Shown here piece after piece: positions 48,801 through 58,487 of a DNA stretch of 64,000 nt; positions within the stretch are counted from its first letter, which is position 1; the number at the start of each line of letters is the position of its first letter. The stretch comes from Anadara kagoshimensis. Taxonomy: Eukaryota; Mollusca; Bivalvia; Arcoida; Arcidae. The translations under genes were made by a program, and so were the position numbers. The stretch covers positions 59,108,866-59,172,865 of the forward strand of contig CM037871.1 of NCBI GenBank assembly GCA_021292105.1, given 5' to 3'. The notes below the pieces were generated by a model. The model had not been told where the DNA came from, ran no database searches, and saw nothing but the letters and a program-made list of their open reading frames with translations.

Positions 48801-49382
48801 TACAGTGAATCTGATTTTGTGTCCCAATATCTCCGTGACAAAATACCTCAAGTGAAAATCATCGTGCCATTTAAAGCCAGCGTTTCTGTCCTAGAAGGCG
48901 CTGTTCGTTTTGGATTTAACCCCAAATCTGTTGTTGCTAGAATTTGCAGATTTACCTACGGCTTCCGTTGTCATGTTTCTTTTGACAACACAGTACATCG
49001 CAAAGAATACCGCCGGGTCGTTGAAGACGAGGACGTGTGTATCAATATTTTTGAGCTTCTTGCAGAAGAAGGGCAAAGAATTGGATTGGAAGAAAAAAGA
49101 GTTTATAACTTTTCCTCATCTCATAAAAGTGACAAACGGAAAAAACTAACGCTAGAACTTCCTGTTTATGCAAGTAAAACAAAGAGACCAAAGTACACAA
49201 CAGACGATGGTTGTGTCAAACTCGGCAATGTTGAAATACATCCACCGGAAACTGGATGGCCAGACGCAGTCGACTTCAAGGTCAAAGTTTATTTTGGAAA
49301 AACTGAATTTTCTGTTGAAGTTGAAGATGCAACAAACAATCAAAAGTATAATGCGACCTTTAACTTTCTTGATGAAATGTAG
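33500..49382 (+). CDS. HSPA12A: HSPA12-type HSP70-family protein, copy B (spliced, intact)
   Basis: Exons are 33,500-33,820, 45,452-45,670, 47,236-47,395 and 48,358-49,382, joined in phases 0, 0 and 1, giving 574 residues. HSPA12 proteins are divergent HSP70 relatives with an actin-like ATPase fold and without the classical substrate-binding domain. They are greatly expanded in bivalves, where they are linked to stress and immune responses (family knowledge). Motifs: phosphate-1 AAIDFGTSYSGYA (13-25, Asp16), LEPEAAALY (192-200), phosphate-2 LDLGGGTVD (230-238) and adenosine motif VGGYSES (379-385). The start ATG follows a UTR segment after an acceptor at 33,487. The protein looks cytosolic (no signal peptide). 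Among the three copies it is the most divergent (for example KPIVA for KTLVA near residue 9, and IVPFKAS for IVPIKAS). Intron 1 is 11.6 kb, almost all of it minisatellite. Confidence 0.92.
34040..39735. repeat. 85-bp minisatellite in intron 1 of copy B (about 67 copies)
   Basis: Same 85-bp family as unit 1 but 5.7 kb long. From about 34,717 to 37,491 it is organised as three nearly identical 925-bp blocks (period shift 925: 34,971, 35,896, 36,821), with partial copies to about 37,700 and again at about 38,335-38,960. The remaining repeats are more mixed. Confidence 0.95.
39760..45137. repeat. 48-bp minisatellite in intron 1 of copy B (about 112 copies)
   Basis: Same 48-bp unit as 12,785-15,855. 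Indels are almost absent (one base lost near 43,739), so the minus-strand 16-codon frame stays open for up to 749 codons (41,455-43,704). Variable sites are TATAG, TACAG or TATTG in the middle, TTTG or TGTG at the end, and TTGGATG, TTTAATG or TTTGATG. An 864-bp block (18 repeats) at 40,591-41,454 recurs at 41,455-42,318. Confidence 0.96.
45138..45451. other. End of intron 1, copy B
   Basis: Single-copy intron DNA like 15,856-16,186, ending in acceptor TTTATTTGTAG. Confidence 0.8.
45452..45670 (+). CDS. HSPA12A: HSPA12 copy B, coding exon 2
   Basis: 73 codons, TVNRDLDLKDEFGKVMPAH to RKAAND; donor GTAAGA. Carries Cys in PDECIFW where A and C have Ser. Confidence 0.9.
45671..47235 (+). other. 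Intron 2, copy B (1,565 bp)
   Basis: Matches 16,406-17,990 with an additional T-rich stretch near 45,900 and a loss of about 100 bases near 46,345. No gene. Confidence 0.75.
47236..47395 (+). CDS. HSPA12A: HSPA12 copy B, coding exon 3
   Basis: 160 bases, the same protein sequence as copy A exon 3 (AGIDDKQLTFALEPEAAALY start); donor GTATGC. Confidence 0.92.
47396..48357 (+). other. Intron 3, copy B (962 bp)
   Basis: Has a 24-base C run (47,790-47,813) and an insertion of about 345 bases (47,956-48,301) that copies A and C lack. Ends TTGAGCAG. Confidence 0.8.
47956..48301. other. Unit-2-specific insertion in intron 3
   Basis: Copies A and C pass from CAACATTTG to a short spacer and then AACCAATATTC; copy B has about 345 extra bases here. 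No terminal repeats, tail or coding frame recognised. Confidence 0.55.
48358..49382 (+). CDS. HSPA12A: HSPA12 copy B, coding exon 4 (terminal)
   Basis: 1,025 bases with stop TAG at 49,380-49,382. Contains GGTVDTTVHG, LMVGGYSESDF and GAVRFGF motifs. About 20 residue differences from copy A, against about a dozen between A and C (counted by eye). Confidence 0.93.
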
Positions 49383-49522
49383 TACAAATTATGATGAATC
49401 TACTAATTGCCATACAAAGACGGAAGCCAACATCAATCTACGCAGTCTGTATTACTACATGTACTAATTCATTAATCTCAGCGTGCGTCATTATTTTTAT
49501 CAAATGGTTATTTTGTGTCGAA

Positions 49523-49528
49523 ATTAAA
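49523..49528 (+). terminator. Candidate polyadenylation signal, copy B
   Basis: ATTAAA about 140 bases after the stop, matching 19,909 and 63,887. Confidence 0.4.
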
Positions 49529-49621
49529 GTATGTACCAGAAGGTTATTTTAAGGCTTTTAACATTTAAAATGTTATGACACGGTGCTAGTAACAAGGAGA
49601 AACTGGCGGATGATTGTAATA

Positions 49622-49853
49622 TAGGTAAACAGCATTGACCTGTCCGTTTGGCCTTTCATTAGAAGTATACATGTAGGAGAATCTACCCATCTCATGGGTA
49701 GAGTTAGAATTCACCGTTCATACATGAACAGTGTCTTGTTTAGTGTTTCTGATAAGGTAGGCGAAATAAACAAGCGTGTTCCCTATATAAATATACTTAT
49801 TATAATAAATATTTAAATTAAAGGTATACGGACAGGTCAGCGATGTTTGCCTA
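49622..49853. mobile_element. MITE with inverted termini, unit 2
   Basis: Same element and place as 20,008-20,226. Longer right arm kept here (AAAGGTATACGGACAGGTCA). Confidence 0.65.
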
Positions 49854-51982
49854 TACCATCGATAACATTTCAGTCTTTGGGTGTGTTTAAATGTTTATAG
49901 TCAATTGGTTGTGACATTGGATGTGTTGTCGTTTGGTCGATTGATCATGCAAGTTTATTGGAGGAAAAACTTTCCCTCAAACAGCAGACTTACTCTTCAA
50001 ATTTTGGGTGATTTATTATTCTTAAAAACAATGAATGGGAACTTGTAAACAGTTTATCCTAAGACCTTTTGGCTTTAAACCATATACAAGTTGTGCATGT
50101 AGTATATCCACATTATGTCCCCAATGTTAAGATTGTTTGATTTTGTGCTTGAGTTCTGTCTTTTCTTTAGATCAATTTTTTAAAGCTGACTACGTTCACT
50201 AAATGATCTCGCATGGTTTGTTTTTCAGCTTTAGACGTTCGATCTCAGGTGTATACTGGTTATGTTTCTTTATCTTTGAACGTTTTGATGTTGTGTGATT
50301 CTGTGGATGTGTCATCATTAAGAATAAAGGCCAGTAAATATCTAAATAAATTAATTAATATAATGCACTTGTAATTTGCAAATAGCAGATAAAACACTTG
50401 CAAAAAAAATCCAGATGAAACTTTCTAATGTCACATAGCGGCATCTTGTCACGTGAAAGAAAAATGAAATTAATCAACGGAGAAACGCTTTAAAGGAGAA
50501 ACACTTTATTCAGAACTCTACACCTTCTTATTCATTTATTCAGTAGTTAGTCTGTGATATATATACATTTATCTTTTTTTAAATCTTTTTAAGCAAAATG
50601 TTATAAAAAATAAAAAAAAGTTTTAGTGATAACAGTTTTACTTTTTATTATCGTGATTTATGTCTCAAAAACCCTGTATACATTACAAGTCTGTAAACAT
50701 AAATTATTACAAAACACGGACGTCATTTTTGTGACCGACATCACCGTTGATAAGCACGAGGGTGAATCAATAGGTAATCAGACTAACTTATTTCCAGTTG
50801 AGATAACCCTCTTCTTTTTCGATGTAATTGTCCTCTAGTGTGATGAACTTGGATCGACGGTTTTCAATTGTCATCAGCTCATTTATAACTGAAAAAGTCG
50901 GTCCTTTTCATTGGGCCCACCCCACAACTGACTTAACAGTAGTATATAGATGCACCATATCTCCAAACAATGCTGTTGGCTGCTGGATACTAAGAATAAT
51001 GCTGACATAAGAGGTCGTGGGGTCACGAGGTATGACGTCACGGAGAGAGGGGGAAGACCCCGATGTAGGGAAATCGAAAGGCAATCCTTAGGTTTAATAA
51101 TAAGTAGGGAAAACCGGATCGAAGTAAAGTGCTTGAAGTCTCCGGTGGGCCCCTTGATGATGTTAGAGGGTTAAAATTTTACTAGTACTCGATTTCTTGA
51201 CCGAAAGGGGTCATGAGGTGTTCGATCGCGGTAGAAAAGAGTTATTGCCCTTAATGCGTTTTTCACGGATTTGGACCCACCATTCGAACCACTTGACCAC
51301 CTGAGAGATGGGTGGCATAGAACGACAGAGAATGACTGTCCAAACACAGGGGTAGTTTATGTGTAGGGATCGGACCAAGAATAAGGCTCGAATCCGATTA
51401 AGTTCGTCTCCGATAGACTTAACACGGGAAACTGTAGAGGAGTCTAGAACGCAAACCACTCGTTCACTCGGATTTGGATTGAGGTATCATGTCAAAGGGC
51501 TCGTTCCTACGAATACACAGATATATTGTTTATAAAGACTGGACAAGAAATAAAAGAGTTATGAGTTATTTCTCTATGGGAAACGCATGTTAAAATTTCC
51601 CTATAGTCTCATAGAAAATCGACCTGGGGCCCTAGCGCATCAACCACTCGACTAATATAGACGTGTTTAGTATCTATCGATTTGTCTCGTGAAGACCAAT
51701 ATTTTGGCGTATAATTTATAAAAATTTGTACAGAAATAAGGAAGTTATGGTTTAAAAACAAACTATAAATCAAAAGAAAAATTGATCGAAAGTATTGCAC
51801 AATCTGACGTAATGTGCTTATTCTACTTATACTTCCCTCCTATTCTGGGAGCATCTAGACTATAGGATGGATCACACCAATGGTTCAAACTTTGTTAGCA
51901 CTTAGAGGGACGAGGGAGATGTCGTTAGATTCGGACAGACGAGCCCCATGCGTTGATAATAAAATTGGGATTTACGGAATAC

Positions 51983-52045
51983 GTAGCCGCCGCCGCCGCC
52001 CCGCCCCGCCCCGCCCCCCCGTCCCCTGCCCCTTTCCCCTTGCAG
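51983..52045. repeat. C-rich low-complexity stretch, unit 2
   Basis: Runs of CCGCCG and CCCCGCC, expanded relative to 22,348-22,400. Confidence 0.75.
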
Positions 52046-52094
52046 CGGGAGGGATAGGAGAGAGGGAGGAGTTAGAGGAGAGATGGAGAAAATC

Positions 52095-52185
52095 CCTTGG
52101 TTACCCTACGGTTACCCCGTCGTTACCCCACGGTTACCCCACAGTTACCCCATCGTTACCCTACAGTTACCCCGTCGTACGGTGA
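52095..52185. repeat. GTTACCCC micro-tandem repeat, unit 2
   Basis: Seven to eight 11-12 base units (GGTTACCCCAC, AGTTACCCCATC and similar), as at 22,455-22,540. Confidence 0.8.
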
Positions 52186-52296
52186 CGTATCGGTTTATTG
52201 GGTGTGATGAAAAGGTTAAAATAAACTCTATCATCTCTAAAATAGAGCTGTATATATAAACCCGATCAATAGATCGTTTTATCAGTACATATATAA

Positions 52297-52580
52297 ATGG
52301 AATTGAATCACAGATAGACGATAGTCTCGATTTTTGTAAACGGCTCATTTTAAATAGTATCAACAAGCGATATGAGGAGGATGGTAGTGTGAATGGAGTA
52401 AAGATTCAATTACAAATAGAAACAAAAGATCATAATCAAATCTACAAGAAAGGGGATATGTTCTTCGATGTGTTGAATATTACAGTAAAGAAATCGAAGT
52501 GAAAAAGTTGTGTCGAGTTATTTTAGAAAAGATCTGTGAATGGAATGTAAACACTGTTTAGCCATCATTAGTTACAGAAG
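52297..52580 (+). pseudogene. Decayed copy of the small unknown frame, unit 2
   Basis: Counterpart of 22,654-22,884. One base is lost after the fourth codon, giving TAG at 52,315-52,317. The downstream coding-like sequence is otherwise preserved. TATA box at 52,251. Confidence 0.5.
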
Positions 52581-52633
52581 ATAACCCCACAACTGTCCCA
52601 GAGGAAGACAAAGGATTTAAGGATAATTTAGAA

Positions 52634-53005
52634 ATGTTGATGAAGAAGAAGAAATTTTTTTTAAAAAAATTGCTGATTAAACAATACAGCGTATTTCATT
52701 TGAGTATGGGAGTGGACGTCCGTTTACGCAATGCGGACCATGAAACATTGTACTGGATGAATTGGAATGGAAATCCCTACGGGTTAGAGTGGTTTATCAG
52801 ATTTAACTGTTTTTATCATTTTCCATGTACGAGAAACTCTGTGGACATTTGGGATCTATTTAACGACAGTCAATATCTGAAAGACAGAGAGAACTTTAGA
52901 AAAAAGATTAATTATTTTTATGAGATTTTAAAGTACAAATCCGTGGAGGGAGACGTTTATTTCTTTCTAGATGGGGACATTAAAAAAAGTGAAATTGAAC
53001 AGTGA
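52634..53005 (+). pseudogene. Unknown 123-codon frame, unit 2
   Basis: Open frame from an ATG (Lys-rich start), then HLSMGVDVRLRNADHETLYW, DIWDLFNDSQYL and GDVYFFLDGDIKK, ending at TGA. Coding-like sequence goes on in another frame to a TAA near 53,105, so the C-terminal part is probably shifted off. In unit 1 the same region has extra breaks. No signal peptide or transmembrane segment. Family not recognised; possibly a remnant gene of an integrated element. It might still be translated, but the neighbouring damage argues against function. Confidence 0.45.
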
Positions 53006-53481
53006 AGAAGTCATCAGCTCTTATTTAAAATGGTTCGATGAATTGCTCAAAATGGTAGACTATTTTTGCGAGAATCCAGAAACGCACATGGAGATTTCAA
53101 CATAATGGTGTAATGAATAACATTTAAATGGATTATATATTTGTATTTTATTAAGAAGAATATATCAGTATATATCTATTTGTATTTTTATATTCATATT
53201 AACAATATGATGTTGTCAATAAAACAATTTATAGATATTCAGTGTGTAACATTTTAATTTCAGCGTTTAGTCTATACAAAAATTTGGGAGATGCCTACCT
53301 TTCCAGTACACCTGTCCTCACTTCCTCGGTCCTCGAGTTCAACCTAATGTGCCAACTTTGTTTAGAGATTAAAATTTAAATATGGATTGATATGTCTTGA
53401 TAAATATAAACAATAAAAGAACGGTAACTTAATTATTTTGAATTTAATATTCGAAGCGAGCAGTAGCACTCAGACCCAATA

Positions 53482-53640
53482 ATGGTGGGATCGATGTATG
53501 TGTCAGATCCAGAAGTGTGGTGGAGTTTTTTTACAGATTTAATGGATGGAAAAATCGATTATACAAGACATCGAGGTTGAGATTCAGGTGGTGCAGATAT
53601 AGCAGGAATGTATGCTAAAAGTCGTACATGATACCGGTGC
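53482..53640 (+). pseudogene. Short decayed frame, unit 2
   Basis: Counterpart of 23,844-23,963; the Gly-rich patch is kept near 53,585-53,625. Family unknown. Confidence 0.25.
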
Positions 53641-53683
53641 CTTCATACTGTAAAGAAAAATCGTAGTCGGTGAGCAAGTGACG

Positions 53684-54690
53684 TAGCGTGTTGACTGTGA
53701 AACAAATACACCATAAGTAGTAGGAGGTATATTGATAGTTAAAATTGAAAAATTGAAGTCATCACGTCACTAAGTCCAAATTTGCAGAATCGTTTCTATT
53801 TTATTTCAACCTGACTAGAAATAGATTTGATGACAGTCCTCTCTTCAGATTTAAGAAGTTTCTGCATAAATTCTGCTTCATACGAATTAAAACAAATCGG
53901 CTGGCAATCGAGTTCACAGTTTGTGTCTATTGGTATACCAATTCAAGGTCTGTTGGAAAATTATATTTCCAAACACTGCAAATGTGTTGTCTATCAAAAA
54001 CTCTTAACATTTTGTTGATAGTATATTTTTGTTTGCAATCCGCATGGTTCTTGACAAAATAACCGGAATCAGCACTAGTTTTTTGTAAAAGACAAGCAAG
54101 TAAGTTCAAAATGTAGTATACACCGTGTACAACCCTTTCCAAGATAGAATCGCTGTAGTTCCCGTGTGACTCGCATATAAGGTATGATAGAATCGCACAT
54201 CCTCGCTTCAAATACAAACACGACGCAAGTTGTTGTTACTTTATTACTCATGTGGGAACAAAACGTCTTGCATTAAATCAGACTAATGTATTGCAAATTA
54301 AAGCAAAATGTAACAATCGTATTCACGTGTAGCATCTTGCAATAAAGCTGAACTAGTACAAGGCAATACAAAAATGTAACACGAAGTACATTGTATTGCA
54401 AAGTGATGAAAAAATCCAATACACAATGATATTGGCACGTGTAAATTCTTGTGATAAACTTGAAACATTACTAAGAAATGTTAAATTACTGTGTGTGCAC
54501 GTGGGTATATAAAACGCTTGAATAAACCACGTGTGCACACGTGTAAATGAAAAGTTTAATAAAGTTTTAGTATTACCAAGCAATAAATACAGAAGTACAC
54601 GGACGTGTAAACAATAAATCAAATGTTAATCAAGACAGTACACAAATGTAAATTAACCACGATCTTGCAAAAAGAGCCCGATATAAAATA
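53684..54690. other. Unit 3 left flank
   Basis: Matches 5,563-6,565 and 24,045-25,074. Contains GCACGTGGGTATATAAAACG (about 54,498-54,517) followed by CCACGTGTGCACACGTG. No gene recognised. Confidence 0.55.
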
Positions 54691-54696
54691 TTACTA

Positions 54697-55150
54697 AGTA
54701 ATGCAAAAATGTGTAATGTGTGTACGCACGTGTACACAAACATCGTACAACAAACTTGACTTGAAGAAATACAAGGTAATACAAAAATGTGTAATGTGTG
54801 TACGCACGTGTACACAAACATCGTGCAACAAACTTGACTTGAAGAAATACGAGGTAATACAAAATGTGTAATGTGTGTACGCACGTAGTACACAAACATC
54901 GTGCAACAAACTTGACTTGAAGAAATACGAGGTAATACAAAAATGTGTAATGTGTGTACCACGTGTAAAAAACATCGTGCAACAAACTTGACTTGAAGAA
55001 ATACAAGGTAGTACAAACATGTGTAATGTGTGTACGCACTTGTACACAAACATCTAGCAATAAACCTTAAATATTAAAAGGTAATGCAAAATGCATTATG
55101 TGTACGCACGTGTACACAAACATCTAGCAATATTCACAAAACTTTAAATA
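54697..55150. repeat. 78-bp tandem array, unit 3 (about 5 copies)
   Basis: Same repeat as at 6,566 and 25,075. Small indels (a lost base in TGTACCACGTG, an extra one in CACGTAGTACAC) shift the incidental frames. Confidence 0.9.
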
Positions 55151-55204
55151 TAACAAAGCAATGCAAAATGTATAAGTTTTTTTTGCTTATTCAATTGAAT
55201 TATA

Positions 55205-55375
55205 CAGTCGAATCTGCCTCAAAGGCCACCTCTATATAAAAACCACCTGCTTTTAAAGGCCATTATATTTTATCCATATTCCTCTTTATTCATTTAATTG
55301 ACCCTGTATAATTACCTTTCATTAAGGTAATTTTTTCTGATACCCTTGGGTGATCTTTATAGACAGGATTGACTG
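55205..55375. mobile_element. Mariner-like MITE, unit 3 (uninterrupted)
   Basis: Starts CAGTCGAATCTGCC, ends AGACAGGATTGACTG, flanked by TA. Empty site for the LINE found in unit 2. Confidence 0.75.
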
Positions 55376-56690
55376 TAAATAATATTTTAGTCTAAGCAGT
55401 TAATACGCTGACAGGTCGCTTCTATATGGGTATGTTTATATGCATATTCATACATAAGTTCCAGTGTGCAGTAATCCATGCATTCCGACTACACTATTAC
55501 AATGATAAAAGAATTTTTATTGAATTTGTAAAGATTTGTTATGACATGTTTAAACAGTCTAATGTCTACAAATAATTCAATAATTGAACTTCCTCTTCGC
55601 TTTGGAAGTTCACTCATTTCTCTGTAAATTGCGTACACTTCTTGGAATTGTTCATGGGAAGTTATCTTTTAACATTTTATGTTAACACGCATTTGCCTTA
55701 ATATGCTATTTAATTGATTGAAATGTGAAGTTTGTTGTAATATATATACTGTGCAGAACAGACGTGAAGGTGAGTACAATAATGTATTAAATAACACAAA
55801 AATAATTTTCTTCTTAAATTACTTGATTGTTGATATTTTTAACTATTTTATAGTATGTTTTATTTTATATATAGGTATTTCAATGACAATATCTTTTTAT
55901 AATATTATTAAATATAAATATATAATACAGTTTGTATCGTGACCAAAAAATATACATGGCGTAATGCCAATACATTTATTTCGTTTATTGTTATTTGTCC
56001 CTAATTAAAAAAGAAAACCCCTTTTCATTTAAAAAAGCCTGCTTGCAAATAAATTGTTGACTAAGGTATATTGCTTATCAATGTCCTCAAAATGTTTTAT
56101 GACCGTCATCACAGTATTATTGATAAATTTGATTTCTCTGTGTCTAGGATTGCCCTGGATATATTTGACGTTCTCCTTTCACACACTTTTGATTACACGC
56201 TTGGCGGGTGTAGCTGGCCTCACTTCCCTTGTGAAAGTTCTCGTGTCTAACCTAACTTGTCAGTTCCAAAGTTTTTACTTTGCTTCTGGATTGTGATTCG
56301 GGCATGGATTAGTATGTTTGTTTTTTATCAAAATTAGTACGAAAAGAAAAGTGTTTATTGTCTTTGTCTTCCACATTAACAATAACCAGTCGCATTTATG
56401 GCATAGCGAGGCGTGCGTGGACTAATATTCTCCTACTGGGCCAATTTGAATCAAATCTTGCAAGAAAGGTCCTTAGATGACACAAATTAAAGTTGACCGC
56501 TACTATTATAAATAGATAAAAAGCGATAAATGACCCATAATGTTTTATTTATCATTCAATTTGGTTCAAATTTGTTGTATAGAAAGAAGTACAACTCGGT
56601 TTAACATATGTAACGGTGATTCCTGGCATTTTGATAGGGTCGTTATTAACGGAATATTCAAATAATTGAAGGTTGATTGATTTAATTTGG
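55376..56690. other. Upstream non-coding DNA of HSPA12 copy C
   Basis: Matches 7,206-8,766 with several deletions, for example about 150 bases near 56,375. Holds the donor-like site at 55,770. No gene. Confidence 0.6.
55757..55775 (+). promoter_or_regulatory. Candidate 5'-UTR exon splice donor, copy C
   Basis: AACAGACGTGAAG followed by GTGAGT (donor at 55,770), matching 7,604 and 30,746. Confidence 0.35.
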
Positions 56691-56955
56691 TTTTACCCCC
56701 CAGTCAAGAATATTTTACTCATATCGAGACGCCACAAGTAAAGTGACAATGAAAACTTTTATTCCCGCAATGCCTCTAGAGGAATGTGCAGGATTCTTTA
56801 ACGTGCAACGCCTGTCGTGGCACAGTTTGTAAGGACACCTTGATTTAGCCAGTACTTAGCGAAAGAACAGTCACTACCTATTTTCAAGTTTTGGTCACGG
56901 GGTTCGAACCCACGGCCTCCCACAAACGAAGCGAACACATTACGTATAGTGGGGG
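56691..56955 (-). mobile_element. tRNA-derived SINE, minus strand, unit 3
   Basis: Same insertion as 8,767-9,030, with box B-like GGGTTCGAACCCCG preserved on the minus strand. Confidence 0.75.
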
Positions 56956-58132
56956 CGGGGTATTCAAACGAGGTGCTATATTTAGTAAGTTTAGCGATAC
57001 AGGCCCAATGTGGGCTCCTTGTAACAATCCGATTATATATACATTTTGCATTGTGATTATTAAAGTAAAGAAATGGGTAAACAACATGACTTTAAATAAA
57101 AGTCTGAAATTGTTCAAAACACGCATTTAAACCGTAAATATATTAAGTCCTTCGACTTCATAAATATCATATAACCGCGTTTGAATTATTGCCAAACACA
57201 ATTAAGCCTGTATAAGATAGAAATCCCTATCTATATAAAGTAATTTAAGCTGGTAGATATATCGACATTTGTGTTCTATGCTTACCCGATACCACCTGAT
57301 AATATGCGTTAAATGTACACCATTAGAGGCCAGGTCCCGATTTCACAATCATTTCTTAACTTTGTTTTCCTTAATTTAAATTTTGCAAATTTGAAAGCTG
57401 AATAATTTTGTTAGTTTTCAATATATTCATGAATTTAAGGTAGCTTCTGCAAGATAGATACGGCTATATCTGCAGCAGGTAGCATTTTGAAGACCACCTC
57501 AATCTTATATAATTTGTAATTAGCTTTTTCAGATTTTAATCTTAGTTTTAAAAAAAGATTTAATTAAAATCTTAGTTAAAAAGCTGTGACATACTATAGA
57601 CTTTGTTGCTCGCAGTGTCTGAAGTGTCATGATATAAGTAACTTTGCCTATTACAAATTCTATAAGTATCATATTATGAGCAAATGAAAAGAAAAAATCT
57701 TCAACTTAGTTATCACATAAATGGCACAAACCTTTGTATCTGCCAGTATAAAAGATGGTCGAGTTGATGCTGAATTAAGTAATGATAGATGTTTGATCAT
57801 TTTTAAAACAGGCTTAACCAAATAACCAGGCAGCTAGTTTTTTAAAAGTTTGTATTCTTTGTTACCTATAAAACGTTGTTAAAAACCATTTTGACTTATC
57901 CATTATTTTTAATATTTGTAAAAGTTTTATTTTGTCAATGTAAATCGTTCTCAGTTTTGCCTTAACAGTCTGTTGATTTATGATATCCACATGCAAAATT
58001 AATATTGTTTTCGCCTTACACATTTGGTGGGCTTATTTTACCAAAATATGCACAGCACAATCGTCTACAAAATGACGCAGGTTGGATCCATGCATGTGTT
58101 AATTAAATAATATGTGTTGTAATTAATTGCAG
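56956..58132. other. Upstream flank of HSPA12 copy C
   Basis: Matches 9,031-10,530 without the hAT-like insertion. Contains a 39-bp unit-3-specific insertion at 57,445-57,483. Ends at acceptor TTAATTGCAG. Confidence 0.6.
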
Positions 58133-58166
58133 ATAATTTGATATAACTGATTCAAACCACAGAAAA

Positions 58167-58487
58167 ATGGATAGCCCAGGATCACACAAGAAAACCCTTG
58201 TTGCCGCCATTGACTTCGGCACTTCATATTCCGGATATGCCTACGCTTTGCTATCAGATTATGAAAAGAATCCGCAAGATTTTAAAGTACAATTAAATGA
58301 ATGGACGTCAAATTTTAACAGCGACCGGACGACCAAAACGCCTACCACGGTTTTGTTCAATCCAGCCAAGGAGTTTGATTCGTTTGGATATGAAGCACAA
58401 GAAAAGTTTGTAGACCTTATGGAGAAAAGGGAACATGCCGATTGGTATTATTTTACTAACTTCAAAATGAAACTGTATGATCAAATG
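58167..58487 (+). CDS. HSPA12A: HSPA12 copy C, coding exon 1
   Basis: 107 codons beginning MDSPGSHKKTLVAAIDFGTS, ending FKMKLYDQM before donor GTAAGT. The 5'-UTR part starts at 58,133 after the acceptor. Confidence 0.94.

Larger units (their letters stand above)
49854..52250. other. 3' flank of copy B with short decayed frames
   Basis: Matches 20,227-22,606. Minus-strand frame 51,211-51,459 and + frame 50,950-51,174 are open but have no recognised family and are disrupted or changed in unit 1. Confidence 0.45.
24045..53683 (+). repeat. Segmental duplication unit 2 (contains HSPA12 copy B)
   Basis: Head-to-tail copy of unit 1, 29.6 kb long. The extra length comes from a 4.07-kb LINE, a 48-bp array about 2.3 kb longer, an 85-bp array about 4 kb longer, a 78-bp array about 0.5 kb longer, and smaller insertions at 33,154 and 47,956. 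Confidence 0.9.
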
